This document shows, one piece after another, positions 22,517-34,871 of a stretch of 64,000 bases of DNA. This stretch comes from Astrocystis sublimbata (taxonomy: Eukaryota > Ascomycota > Sordariomycetes > Xylariales > Xylariaceae). Under the pieces are notes generated by a model that worked only from the letters and a program-made list of their open reading frames with translations, was not told the DNA's origin and made no database searches. Position 1 is the first letter of the stretch. The number at the start of each line of letters is the position of its first letter. The translations under genes and the position numbers were made by a program. The stretch spans positions 1,488,001 through 1,552,000 of the forward strand of contig JAJNNY010000001.1 in assembly GCA_022453515.1 (NCBI GenBank), given 5' to 3'.

Positions 22517-25227
22517 GCGGGATTCATCGGTTCAGCTCGTAGCCTCGGAGCAGATATCATACAAGAGAAGGAGGACCAGCAAGTGAGGTCAGAGAAGCTT
22601 ATCACGTTGGAGTAGGCTTCTCCTGTCACGTTGCGTTGCGACCCAACGCAATGCAGCCCTCATACATCGCTGTCACTGCCACCACCACCAATTGCGGGCC
22701 GGTTTGCAGTGCAGTTGGCTTCGTCGAGGCCACTCATCTAGCCATTGCACAACACAATGTATACCCTCGTTATGCACATCGCGCGATTCGTGCAGTTACA
22801 TTTCCCAGTAGCGGGATCCTTGAAAGTTTGAGAATAGAGGAGGCATTAGGTTCATGTCATTAATGGACTTATGCGCTGTATGCAAGACGGGACGGATTGG
22901 GAATAATGGCCACCTTCCTACTTAATCTGTAATATTAGTAGACGCATGAAATGAATTGATTATCACATTTCCATGCCATCATCTACGACCACAGACAGTG
23001 GTATTATTCGACAACGTGCTGCATTTTGAGAGGGTCATGACACAGTCGCATTCTGCTCTGTGAAGAAGAATCCATCGTGGATGTTACCAGACCGGCGGGC
23101 CCCTCGCTAATTACTCCGACCACTACTCAGTATTTTATTGTGCACGCAAAATTTAATTATGCGCATCCCGTGCGATTTTCATGTTTTACGACCAAGCCAC
23201 AGTGGACTCTCTTTCGTACAGTTCATACACGGGCATGACGGGATAAACGACATGTAGGGCGGGTAGCTCATTTTGACGCTATACTACCTATTCTAAGATA
23301 ACTATTACCCCCCTGCTCGCGTGGAGACGTAGGTAAAATGCTGCTTACCTAATAGTATTAAACTCTACGGCTTAATCAAAGCGTAATATTGCCTTGTAGC
23401 TAGTGAGTCTAAACCGTACCGAAGTACATTTTCCCCTACTAATCTATTCAGGATGCGAGGGCTTGGGAGTACATGACCTACCTGTCGTCTTACATGGGGG
23501 GAACTGTAATGGCCACGGCGCGCCTTACTTTTCTCCAAACCCGAGTCCGAAACTCTAGATACGTAGTATTGAGCATAATTTTTGAGTTTCACGGAAATGC
23601 TCACATCACGGTGTAATCTCGTGAGATAATTCGTTTACCTAAGCATGAGTAGCCGATGACCTAGGGCAACGCATACTCGCACCTAAACTTCGTGCCAGCA
23701 ATCTTAATAAGGTTTACACCATGTCTTTCTGGCGAGTTTCTAGCACACTTCTACGGTGTTTCTAGGGCGCGTGCTATGTAAGATTACTTAGTGCCGGGTC
23801 TGTAGAGTTCCTAGAGGTCATTCCTGACTCGTGGGCTCGTCTTGCTCGACTGGTAACCGATGAGGATGGGGATTGCAACGCGAGGTAACGGTAACATGTT
23901 AGGGGGACAAGGAGAAGAAAAGCGGATCGCGAATCTTGTGGTCAAGGGACCCTGTGATCAGGGAACCCCCCTTCACTTTGCCCTGCACAAACCGACGATT
24001 TTACAAGGGTCTTCGGATGATGTCATCTGAGCTTTTCTAAATGGTGGGCAAATTGTTGGAAACATTTTTCAAGTTTCAAAACGTGGGGACGTAGTCCCAG
24101 GCTAAAACATAAGGGTCTTTCAATATATGTATATGTAGTGTGTATACGATTGTTGGAGACATTTTACTTTACCTTACAGCCGACGATCCTTTATATTCCG
24201 CGCATTGCAACATATAGCAGAGAAAGTATACAATAGTGCATGCAGGTTTGCATTGTCGTACTACGTAGATACGCGAAGGGACTCGTCAGATCAATTGACT
24301 AAAACAGTTCACAAGGGCAAGCGCACGAATAATTCACTGACATAGCAGCAATACCGATCTCCATATACCCTCCCAGAACGCTGTGAGATGAGAAGCTGAC
24401 AGAATCTATGACGAAACCCCCATAATTCCGTGTCGCGAAGGCTATTACGGTTTACTCGCGCCACCCTATGTATACCAGGTGCAAGCTTTCATATCGCTCG
24501 ACTCGGCCGCGTTCCACCTTGTAGTGTCATGCCATAGTGCGGCAGTTTATTCCATGACAGATGCGTGTATAATTTATCGCGTATACCCGATTCGGGTGAC
24601 GTCAAGAATGTTCTGCTTCTGGTGTGCATCTGAATCTGTCAATATGGCGATGTACTCCTGTTTGAGAAACGAAACAACATCGGTATTACCATCCTGGGGA
24701 GTCAGTAATTAGACACTCACCTTTACTAAGGGATGAGGGTCAATCCCAGATTGATAGCGGAGGCGGGGTTAATCAGGTGGAGAGTCTGACATGTAACGAT
24801 GAGACCACAGAGGGGCCCTTTGAAGGTAAGAAGTTATTAATGAAATAGCTGTCTAACAGGTAAATCTATCTGGTATATACATGAACCTCCAGCGAAAGTA
24901 TAGAAATTTCTGACTGCAGGTAAGTAAGTGTATGTGCATCGCTCCGCTTCATAAGTCAAAAGATCCGATCCTAAATCATAAGCCGATCTTAAATCATAAG
25001 CCGATCCTAAATCATAAGCCGATCCAAAAGAGCAAGCCGATCCAGAACAGCAACAAGGAAAATAAGAGCGAAATATATACAACGAATTTCCAACCGTCCC
25101 GCAGGGTGGGTTGGAACTGAATACGCACTGCGATACCAGTACCATGAGTATAAGGTGCCTGAGCAGATGACCCTCAAGGTAAGTCAAGGCGAAGTAAGGT
25201 AACGTTTCCACTGGGCCGGGGTGGGCT
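22517..25227. other. Gene-poor intergenic region
   Basis: 2.7 kb without a supported gene. Composition is mixed, with AT-rich parts near 23120-23170 and 24120-24240. The only structure is the 18-bp tandem repeat listed separately. The right end is the 3' side of the esterase gene. Confidence 0.5.
24965..25054. repeat. 18-bp tandem repeat, five units
   Basis: Units begin at 24965, 24983, 25001, 25019 and 25037, each starting CCGATC. The first three are nearly identical (CCGATCCTAAATCATAAG, one T/C change); the last two are diverged in the second half. As 18 is a multiple of three the array is open in several frames, which explains repetitive hexapeptides in small ORFs there. It lies 3' of the esterase gene. 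Confidence 0.85.
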
Positions 25228-26468
25228 TTAGCCGTAGATTCCACGGTCAGGAACGCCATCAGCATTCCCAGGGATGGCTTCCTTTTGCTGCAGGAAGCCA
25301 AGCCTGTCAGCTTCCTTGATTCCGTTGAACCAGATGTTCCCCATCTTCTGGTATCCGGCAGGGGTGGGGTGTGTGCCGTCGACCAACTGACTAGTTGTCG
25401 GCCCAGCCGGGGGCTGCATGTCAACGAGCACGACCCTGCGACCGTTGTTCCTCTGCTGGGAGACGACCGATCGGAACTGGCCGTTGACGTTCTCGACACA
25501 CTTCTCTTTGCTGGCGTCCGATCTCACAAGGAGTGTCGACAAGATGATGGTAACGCGAGAGGAGCCTTGAAATACGTCATCCAGCAAAGCCGACACTAAT
25601 TAAGTCTCCACGTTAGTATATGGCTTCTTCTTAATTGCGGGCCGTCGGTAGTATTTAGTCAGGAACAGGAAGCTAGCGCCAAGACGATCGACCCAATCAC
25701 CAGCGTGGGGAAAATCTCATGCAAGGGATCGGTGCTACTCACTTCGCTTTCCGGCATTCGAGATGTCAACGTTACCAGAGCAATCGTTGGTGCCGACATT
25801 GATCAAAACAAGGTTGGGTTTGTACTGAAGCCAGTCAGTAAGTCACATTGTATGTGGGAACATGCTGATCGCCAAGATATCATATGAGAAGCAATATGGA
25901 AGCAGGGTCCAGCAGGGTCTAAGCAGGGTCCAGCAATCTGATCCACGGGATTTTTGCCCAACAAAAGATGTGGTGAGGTGATTGATTGATTGATGAATGG
26001 GTTGAATGAATAATGGTGAAGTACTCACTTTAGGCACGGCGGATCTGGCCTTGGTGCGAACCTGATCTATGATATCGCCCGGCCAGCCCTCAACGTCATT
26101 GTCGTCCATGGAGCCGTTACGACGGCTTCCAACCATGTTGACATCGTTTCCGTAGGCGACAAGCTGGTCGCGGAGATATTTCCGGTACCCGTTACCGTCA
26201 GGGGATCTAAGCCCGTACGTGATGGAGGCCCCGAGTGGCATGACGCGGAGCCACATATCGTTGCCAAATCCGACTTTGTTCCGACTAGCAATTACGCTGG
26301 TGTCGTTCTGCGGGATTGGACTGGCCGTAGAGAAATCTGTAGCGGTTGAAGTCAGTGACATTAAGCTCGCCAGGCTGAGGAATGAGGAAGGGGGGGTGGG
26401 TGCGTACTCTGTGCCAACGCGGCGACACATATCAATATGCGACCAATGCGCGACGGTGTGAAAAACAT
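25228..26468 (-). CDS. Secreted SGNH/GDSL esterase, carbohydrate esterase family 3 type
   Basis: Predicted extracellular deacetylase acting on acetylated plant or microbial polysaccharide. Exons complement(26408..26468, 26029..26336, 25743..25824, 25228..25595) give 272 aa. Exon 1 encodes a short signal peptide, MFFTPSRIGRILICVAALAQ. SGNH blocks are complete and ordered: MPLGASITYG (nucleophile S58), GSRRNG (about 90), GWPG, INVGTND (N136) and DGTHPTPAGY (D223, H226). The small exon 3 is required to supply YKPNLVLINVGTND. The join KRMSALLDD across intron 3 matches the family. Intron 2 (202 bp) is longer than the others and carries short repeats (AGCAGGGTC and ATTG words). The Ser-Asn-Asp-His set is seen; the CE3 label and acetyl-xylan-type substrate are family inference. 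Confidence 0.88.
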
Positions 26469-28442
26469 GGCGAGAAGAATAAGAAGCCGAAGCCGGAGGA
26501 GGGATAGAATAAGATGGTGAAGATTTAGAGCTGGTGAGATGATGTGCAAATAAAGCAGGAAAGGATATTCACAAGAGGAGCTCGATCCAGCGGCGTCGCG
26601 AAGAATAGGATTCACAGTTTGAGACAGGTGATAGTCAAGAGACAATTGATAGTCAAGGCGCATTCCACGGTTTTATATGTTGATCCCTTTCTGAGTCGAC
26701 CCGGCCTCTGGATATATTACAACCCGATCTAGATCATTATCATCGACGCTGCATACCTGCACCCTGCTATACCCACGAGGCTAATTGTCACGTTTCGTTT
26801 CAAACACAATGCGATGCCGCGCCAGAACAAAAAGGCGTGCCACCAGGCGAGCCAGGGTAGGTAGGCTTAAGCTTTTTGGCCATCGGCACATGGGGCATGC
26901 AAACTGCGAGCCAAAACACTGAGCGCGCGGCGCGGGGTCCACGTCGGCCAGGGATGCAGTCGGCCCAAAGGGATGGCGGGATGGCCATTTGACTACCTGT
27001 CTCGCCCTTTTGCTGTCAGCCGCCGTATCGGGAATCGCATCGCGGCCGGTCGATAATATGCCGCGATAGTATACTGAAGGCCTGCCCAGAGGCCTGCCAT
27101 CGTGGCCAGCCTGATTGCGACGTGATCGGGAATTAAAAGAAGTGGGCATTCCCGGGATGCATTGGCGTTGCATTCTATGTAGCAACGGAGATGCAATATA
27201 CCTAGGGGTGCCTGAGGCCCCGCGAGGGCTTCGTCGAAGGTGGGAATCTACGGGCAGAGCTACGGGCAGAGCTACGGCGTCGCTCTGGTTGCTTTGATGC
27301 GCCCAGAACTGCCCGAAGTCGGTAGCGCCATGCGGGATCAATTAATTCTCACGATTGTGCCCATCTCGCCAGTCTAGATTTCCGCATCTGGCCGGGGCTC
27401 GTTGTGGGCAAGGGTAAGGATGGCTCGGAATAGGGAACCTTGCATTAGCTGGCCCGTCGAACAGCACGGACTCCAGCACATCCTGACACCACCGCTGTGA
27501 TCACCGTCGCCGCACCTGCATCGGGGCGGTGACTCCAGTCAAATGGCCTCCTCGCGCTCTTGGATGCTCTTGGATGCAACGATAGCCAGCTCGCCCTCGC
27601 TCGCCCAGCGCGCGTTGGCGATGGATCGTCACGTTGGGGTAGCTTTCGCCAAGGCAGCATCCGGCCTCGTGGGTCGGCTCGTGGGGATGCATCGCTCTCT
27701 TGGCTACCACCTGATTGCTTCTGCGCCAGGTTTTGATGCGGAGAACGCGGCCACTTCTAGAAGAGCTTGGTCTACGCTAGAGTTGTTGTTGGTGACCAGA
27801 AGTGTCGTGACACGTGGCATCCGGACGCCTTCGCCAGATTCAATCAGGAACGAGCATGATGGTCTAGATGAAGTCTAGTGGGCCACGCGAGCATCGGCTT
27901 TTGCAAAAGCCGTTGAGCGATGTAGCGCGACGCTCGATGTCATCATCAATTGACTAGCGACGGCGTACCGTCGAGCGGGCTCTGATGGCTCTGATCGAGT
28001 CACCAGAGTCACCAGAGTAGGAATGAATAAAAAGCAAGCCAAAAGAAAAGGGAGGTTAAAGCGCTCGCGCATCCTCGCGCATCCTCGGCCACACCACGGG
28101 AGCCTTACCAAGCGTGGTGTAAGACGAAAGACTACCGTCAGCCGACACGATGTGATGCGATTGGTTCGCGTAATGCTGAGCAGATCCTCACGACGACCGC
28201 ACATGCTCCTCCTCCACCATGAGTGACTTCCCCCCAGGCCGGACAGAAGAGAGGCCAAAGTTGAGCTGCGACCCAAAGCTATCGCATCCCCACCATGGTG
28301 GGCATCTCGCAGCTTAGCCGAATTCGCTACTGCAGCTGGGGTTCTCGGATCATGATCGAGAGAACGCTCGTGCCCTTCACCCTACCGGCCGTTGCAGCGG
28401 CCGCATTCTGCAGGCGTAGTGAGTTAGCAACTTAGCATCATG
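26469..28442. other. Intergenic region
   Basis: 2 kb between the esterase start and the GNAT gene's 3' end. Several short frames over GC-rich DNA (about 26800-28300) have no family motif or splice support. An 18-bp perfect palindrome, CGGCTTTTGCAAAAGCCG, lies at 27895-27912, and GAGTCACCA is repeated near 27996-28017. Confidence 0.45.
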
Positions 28443-29467
28443 TTAGTTCCTACCTCCAATTTCCACGCTCGTCGTCAATTGATAGAAACCGTGCTGGATA
28501 AGAAGATCATGTGAAAGGGCGAGAAGGTCACGAAGGATCAGAGCACAGACTGCTTCCCTACTTACCAACGCTATATTTTCCACTTCTCGAAACCCTAGCT
28601 TCTCGTAGAGAGGTCGTCCTGCGGGCGTGGCCTCCACATACGTCCGCAACCCGACCTAAGAACGTGATCAGAAAGAGTTATTTTCGAACCGAAAAAGACC
28701 TCATGTGCGGCTTTTGGCCGGGAATAATGAATACGACTTACGGCATCCGCAATTGCTAGCACCGGAACCAGCAGCGCCCGACCTGCCCCGCGGCGATGGT
28801 ACTTGGGCGCGGTGCACAGGAGAGAGAGATCTATCATGCCATTGTTACATTAGCACGGATGGGCAAGCGTGTGGCTGCGACAAGATGCGAAAAGCTAGCG
28901 AGGACGTAGAGTCAAGAGCGGCATCGTAGGACAGACAGAGAGTGTGTGCATACCTAGCATCCTCTCGGCATCCCACTTCTTTGACAAGACTGCCAACTTG
29001 GCAAAGAATGCCTCGCACTGCTCCGAGTTCGAGCCTGCAGGCGTCGAGGTATCCTTCGTGGGTGCGGGTGCCATCATCGCCTCAGTCGGAGCCGTCGGCA
29101 CCGTGTCCTCCTCGCCGCTCGCGCCTTGCGAGACGTCGAGCGCAACGTTGTCGTCGATGCCGACCCACTCGCCGAATGCTGCCTCGTAGCCCTTGGGAAT
29201 GTCCCAGCGAGCAAAGGCTACGACCTCGCTCTGGTCGTCGACGATCATGAAGTGCCGCACGCTGCGATCCGACATCTTGCGCCGGATGCGCGCGTGCAGC
29301 CATGCGAACATACCTTCCCGGTCCTCCGACCACCAGTACGTGAAGCCGGGGTCCGGGGAGAACGAATCGTAGTATATGTCGGCCATGGCGTTGATGTCGG
29401 CCTCGGTCGGGCGCGACATGGTGAATGAAGCGTCCAGAGAGGCGGGCACGGGAAAAGGTAAAGCCAT
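28443..29467 (-). CDS. GNAT-family N-acetyltransferase
   Basis: Acetyl-CoA-dependent acyltransferase. Exons complement(28954..29467, 28742..28830, 28443..28655) give 271 aa. The N-terminal half begins MALPFPVPASL, then MSRPTEADINAMADIYYDSF and FMIVDDQSEVVAFARW (beta strands of the fold), followed by an Ala/Pro/Thr-rich linker. Splicing joins WDAERMLDLSLLCTAPKYHRRGAGRALL, the acetyl-CoA-binding motif A (R/Q-x-x-G-x-G/A), then VGLRTYVEATPAGRPLYEKLGFREV, the motif B region. The last 50 aa after FREVENIAL look less conserved, and a good GTAAGT donor there (about 28566-28571) suggests a third intron and a different C-terminus. Substrate unknown. It lies downstream of COQ7 on the same strand, 957 bp away. 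Confidence 0.85.
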
Positions 29468-30424
29468 CCTGAGATTATTTGTCGAGGGACGCGCTCTTTC
29501 CCGTCTTCTTGCTGCCTCCCTCTTTGAATCCTCACTCCTGGACTTATAAGACGTGAGGTTACAATTGGCTGACCGACACAATCAACCACAACGCAGAAAC
29601 TCGTGAGCGGGATAGCTTGGAGTATCGCCGTCAAGCTTGATGCCGTATTTACGGTTGTCCTGCTAGCCCCTAAGCGGCTTATTTATACTTTGTACTTTTG
29701 ATTACCTCGTCTTGGCAGGCACATGGCAAATGCAGATCTCCTGAATCCTCCACGCCGGGATAGGCAATGTTCTGTGAGACCTCATCATTTTTCTAGTCTT
29801 AAAGTCTGCGAGGCGCAATCCGAATACAGTATGGGCGACGATGCCGTTCATCCCAACCGCCGAACCGCACACCGGACTACTGTACACTACTGTACACAGA
29901 ACGTGTGCAGCGACGCCCTCGTCGCTTGGCTCTGACTTGGCATATTGCCCACGAGCTTCATCCCCGCTGGGCCCCGGGCCACGAGCCACCCCGAATGACT
30001 CCTCCGGGGAAGGGAGCGTATCCTTGCGCGCTCCCCGCACAGATAGAATGACAACATGAGCAAATACTTAGACACGATATGGATGAACGTGAGACTGACG
30101 TGAGACGCTGAAGAAGATGACTGTTTCCAAACTTTTCGGCCTTACCTTGCTGCCAAGCCCTTGACAACTACATGCAATGCTCGTGCTTCAAGGGCTAGAC
30201 CCGGATGAGATAGCCTTCTAGGTTGATCTTTATTCCTCAAGTCCCTGTCAATTGCTGATTAAGAGGCGTTGCCCTGCCCATTGAGCGGCAATTAGGATAT
30301 TAGAAATGAGGCGCTTTCATTTTACACAGTAATACATTAGGATGACGCAACAGCAATCCAGTGTTGCATCGCACACCACGAATCGGTTGGCCGAGAAAAT
30401 AAGAGCATCAATCAGCATGACATT
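29468..30424. other. Intergenic region between COQ7 and the GNAT gene
   Basis: 957 bp containing the GNAT promoter and COQ7 3' end, both on the minus strand. No gene or repeat is supported. Confidence 0.45.
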
Positions 30425-31276
30425 TCATACTTTCTCGGCGGTCCAGATGGCCCCCCGGCATCCAGCGCGTATGATGTTGGTTAGGAGCCAGTACGGGCGC
30501 GCGTCTTTAGCATCGTGCTCGACAGCATGATCGAGGTGCTCGAGTTCCTCGTCGCGTATGCGCCTGAGGGTGCTGATGAGCTCAGTAAACTCGTCACCCA
30601 CTTCATAGCCGTCGGCTTCCCACCCGTCGACCATCTCGAGCAAAGTGCGGATCTGGTTATTGTAGTGCTCGCCGATCTCGGTCTCGACGGCCTCGGTGCA
30701 GGCCATGGCGGCCTCGCGGCCCATGAGGGCTGTGGACCAGCCCAGGGCGCTCGCGGCGAGGGACCACACGGGGTACAGGGCGGTCGGACGCACGCGGTGC
30801 TTCGTGATGAGCGAGTTGAACGTCTTCAGATGCCCTGCCTCCTGCTCGTACATGTGCGCCATCAGGGGTCGCAGGTGCGGGTGGGCGTTCACGAGCACGG
30901 GGGTTTGGGCGGTGTAGATGAGCGTCGCGGCCAGCTCGCCGGTCTGGTTGACGCGAAGCTGAGGAGAGGAGAGGGAGAAAGGTCAGCGCAGGAGGCACAG
31001 GAGGCACAGAAAGGGGTGGTCTCGAACACTTGGCGATGGTGGAAAGCTGGGTGTCAAGGTGGGTAGGTGGGGGAGGCTCACTGCGGAGGAGAGAAAGTCT
31101 CGCTGCTCCTTGGTCAGAGGTTTTCGCCTAGAGCCGGGGGAAGATGACGGAGCGGCGGATGTGTTGTTTAGAGGGGCAGTGGTAGCTATGCATCTCCGAC
31201 TCGTCGGCGCAAGAGCATATGTGGATAGAAAGGCGTGGCGAGCCGGCGCAAGATGCGAGCGCATTGGGCGCAACAT
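30425..31276 (-). CDS. COQ7: 5-demethoxyubiquinone hydroxylase Coq7
   Basis: Mitochondrial inner-membrane-associated di-iron monooxygenase of ubiquinone synthesis (demethoxyubiquinone to demethylubiquinone). Exons complement(31082..31276, 30425..30958) give 242 aa; the 123-bp intron joins RDFLSSA to LRVNQTGELAATLIY. Iron ligands are all present: E73, E105-x-x-H108 (EAGH), E157 and E203-x-x-H206 (ELEH). Residues 1-50 are rich in Arg, Ala and Ser with no acidic residue, a typical matrix presequence. The start was set at the ATG at 31276; the frame extends upstream only to a GTG. It is divergent from RTF1 across 1.1 kb. Confidence 0.95.
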
Positions 31277-32390
31277 TGCTGCGGGTGTAGGCAGCACTGG
31301 CGGCCAATGGCAATACTTTTTATGTACGTCCAGCAGGAGAAGAAAGAGAAGACCAAGGCAGGAGAAGATTGTTGCCTACGAACGAGGATATAGAAAGCGC
31401 TATTCTCTTGGCACTCGCATGATGCAGTTCGAGATGCTCCCATCCACCAAGCAAAAAGTATGATGTAGTTTGTAGCTTTCAGATGCTTTATACCCTCTGC
31501 AGGAATCTGCCTCTCCAGGACACGTACCTAAGTATTTATTGAACTGCGTGCACGAGCCAGATGGGTCTCAGCCGAGCGGCGCCACAATTGCCCTGGCAAA
31601 AGCCTCATCAAACGCCACATTGCAAGAGACATAGAGTCGGAACGCGGAAATGAACTTGAAGTTGAGCTGAACAAACCTTAAACGATATGCCCACTAACAG
31701 TTAATTCGCCAGGCCGCGGGTTTCTTTCAGACCTCCTGTATTCAATTTCTTGATGTGATATGGACCTTTAATCAAGCGTATGAAGACTCTTGAACCTTGT
31801 TGAGCTGTCAGCTCCTGGTATCCAAGTATAATGAATGGTATTGTTGCAACTCGTACGTATAGATTGCGCAGTACCTACAGCTGGAGGATGCGCAGTTAAT
31901 GTGATTGGCTATGCGTCGGAGTTGAGCTGCGCTTTAAATGGACAACCCTCGCCGGGCCCACTATCTGCTTCTCCAGTATTAGCGCTTGCACTCACTGCAG
32001 CCAATGAGCAATGAGAAAGCCCTCGGACAGTACCTGCCTAGAGAGCACCCCTGCAACCTGCAATGTGTACGAGTATGGCGCGAAGCAAGCCTGAACAACA
32101 TGTACCTACCTACTCCTACTCGCCTACCTGCCTGTACATCACCAACAACCATTCTCCTCCATTGTGCGGCCTTATAGTCCAGATTTACTCTGCTGCCATT
32201 ATCTGACAATAGCGCTATCTTCGTTTCCAACAGGGCATCTTCGACCTCTTCGCCAATTATCGTGGCATCGAGAGAGCCACGCCAGTCGCCCTCGCGCTGC
32301 CGCTTCCAGCCCCAACCCGTTTTGCCCACAGCCTCGCCTCCTTGAGCCTGGTTCCGCCCACAACCTACGCGATACCCGCTTCCGCCCATC
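31277..32390. promoter_or_regulatory. Divergent spacer between COQ7 and RTF1
   Basis: 1.1 kb with start codons facing outward. It holds CCTACCTACT-type words near 32103-32135 and pyrimidine-rich sequence before RTF1. No ORF is supported. Confidence 0.4.
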
Positions 32391-34871
32391 ATGGCCGACG
32401 TCGATGATGAGTTCCTGGCCCTCGTCGGCGGCGACGACGATGGCTCCGATAATGACATCCAAGATGAGGGCCCGGCCCGCCCCCTGTCCGAGTCCCCCGA
32501 GCCCCAGGACAAGTCCGCACAGTCCAAGCCGTCCCGGCGGACAAACGACCACAGCGATGACGAGGAGGAGGAAGGAGAGGCGTAAGTCCATTTTATGTTG
32601 TGCTTGTGCTGCTTTTGCCATTACCAAGCTCGGCGACGGAGGTTTTCGCTGCTGTTGAGGTTACGACTTGCTGCGGCCTGCGGTGCCGTGCGCCGTGTTA
32701 CCGCGTGGCTCCGACAACAAACAAAAGGAAAGCAACAAGTGTGACGGCAACCGCATTGTCGCCTGGGAGCCATCCCCATTGCCACCATGTTTTGCCTCCG
32801 AGACCTCAGTCAATACCGCTTGCTTAGCCACCGAACCACCTGCTGTCTTCCCAAAAGCCAACATCGCTCCATTACCCAGAGCCCCGTCCACCTTTGTTTA
32901 TCCCAAGACCTTGCTGCAAGCCAACGCCGTGGCCGGCCTTCTGGCCATCTCGCTCTACCTCCGTCTTTGCCGCTCTGCCACTACATAGAAGCCATAGTGC
33001 TTCTGTCTATCACTAGCCACTGCAGTCCCTGTTTGCCATCGCAACCTCCTGCGCCATCACCTTCCTACTGATTTGCCTCCGCTTTGCATATCAAAAGGCC
33101 AGCGATTAACATGCAGTCGATTCACGATTTTAGGTCGTCAGCTCCCGCCTCTCCTGCGTCCGATGCGTCGGCTCCTATGGACGAGTCCGACTCAGAATCC
33201 GATTCCTTTCCCACCAGTCATGCCGCGGCTGCCAAGGTGGAGGACGAGGGCGAAATCAAATACCCTGTCGAGGGCATCTATGCCAGCGAGGCTGAGAAGG
33301 ATGAGATCCTGGCCATGCCTGAACTGGAGCGAGAACAGCTCATAGCGAGGCGCCAAGAGGAGATTGATCGCGAGCGCCAAAACACCCTTCTCCGCCGCCT
33401 CCTGCAGGTCAACAAGCAAGAGAGCAGCCAGTCGGCTAAGAAGCGCAAGGCTAGCACAACCGACCTCGAGGATGGCCAGCGGAAGACTTCGCGCCAACGC
33501 ACCAAGATTGGCGGCTCCAAGGTCGGCGAGACCAGCGCCGGCATTGCCTCCCTTCGTCGTGCTCGAGCCGAGAAATCCGATCGCCAGCGCCGTAGAGAGG
33601 AGGACCGAGAACGTAATAAGGGCAAGCCATCCGGCCGCGACAGCACGCGTGGCGACGGCGATGACGATGACCGCGACGATGATGACCACAGCGATGTTGA
33701 ATGGGCCGGCAATTACGACCGTAGGCAGTCCCGGTCCGCGACACCCGAGAAGAAAGATGTGCCTCCGGCCGACTTGCGTGACTTTGAACGAGTCCGCCTG
33801 AGCCGGACTCGTTTCGCTGAGGTCTGTTTCTACCCAGGCTTTGAGGAACACATCACCGGCTGCTACTGCCGCGTTGCAATCGGACCAAACCGCAGCACGG
33901 GCGAGACGGAATACCAGATGGGTGTTATCAAAGGTATGCGTGCTGTATTCATCTATTGTATCTGCCACTTGAGCTTACGCTATGACCAGGTTTCACAACG
34001 GGAAGGCCATATGCCATGCAAAAACAGAACCAACAGTTCTTCGTTACAGATCAGTACGTCAAGATCGCCTTCGGGAAGACTGTGAAAGAGTTTCCTTTCA
34101 TATCTTGCTCCGACTCGAACTTCCATGAGGTAAGCAGCCCTGCCCCCTGCTCCTTACCACTGTCTAACCATGCTGTAGTCTGAAGTACATCGCTACCAAA
34201 GAGCTTGCCAGGATGACGGCGTGCCTTTCCCTAAGAGGACTCAAGTGGACGCGAAGATAGACGACATCAATGCTCTCCGCAACCGGACATGGACCGAGAA
34301 GGAGGTCACTGAGCGGTTGGCGCGCGTACAAAACTTGAAGAACAAATACGACTCGTCGGAGCGCAACCGCCTGGTTAATAAGCTGGAGGAAGCCAAAGAA
34401 CGAGGGAATGATGATCGGGTGGCCGAGTTACAAGCCCAACTAGACAAAATGGAGGTACCCAAGTTGGCTTTTAGAACAAGTCTGGCGCCTAACAAGAAAT
34501 CCGTCGCTCCCTCGACCCCGTCACAGCAGGATCGGCTTGCCGCTCTGAACATACAGAGACGTCGGGATAACGCGGAAGCGGTGCGCAAAGCGCAAATTCA
34601 CGAGAGATCAAAGGCGCGGAAGCTGGAGGCGCAGAAGAGCGACTTGGAACGGAACGCTACCACCCCGGCCGATGGCAGCGAGGCCGCGGTGCCACCCGAT
34701 GGGTCGCCTGCCAACGGGGCACCTAAGACTCTTTCGCATATACAGAAACTGCAGTTTCAGAACCACCAGGCCGGACATGATAAGAAGGGCATTCCTCAGA
34801 TCCATCGACCCCTGGTTGACGATGATATCATCGCCTCGCTAGATTTGGAGATTGATGTGGATATCGATTAG
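32391..34871 (+). CDS. RTF1: Paf1 complex subunit Rtf1 (Plus3 domain)
   Basis: Nuclear RNA polymerase II elongation factor; its histone-modification domain promotes H2B ubiquitylation and the Plus3 domain binds Spt5. Exons 32391..32581, 33134..33933, 33990..34129 and 34179..34871 give 607 aa. The acidic N-terminus MADVDDEFLALVG leads to a conserved YPVEGIYASEAEKDEIL block, a charged, Arg/Lys-rich region, then the Plus3 domain (about 277-405) starting DLRDFERVRLSRTRF and including GCYCRVAIGP, YQMGVIKGF and VKIAFGKTVKEFPF, and finally a coiled-coil C-terminal half ending DLEIDVDID. Intron 1 is 552 bp, far longer than the gene's other introns (56 and 49 bp); its ends were chosen by frame and donor strength, and an extra small exon inside cannot be ruled out. 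Confidence 0.92.

Noticed and set aside
24932..25120. 62-codon ORF with PILNHK repeats as a small gene
   Set aside because: The repetition follows from the 18-bp tandem array being a multiple of three; similar repeats appear on the opposite strand, and nothing else supports coding.
26781..28276. Several 100-190-codon ORFs on both strands
   Set aside because: They overlap each other, have no recognisable domain, no good start context and no splice-linked extension.
33192..33968. 258-codon minus-strand ORF
   Set aside because: Shadow of the RTF1 exon 2, whose plus-strand product contains the Plus3 domain.
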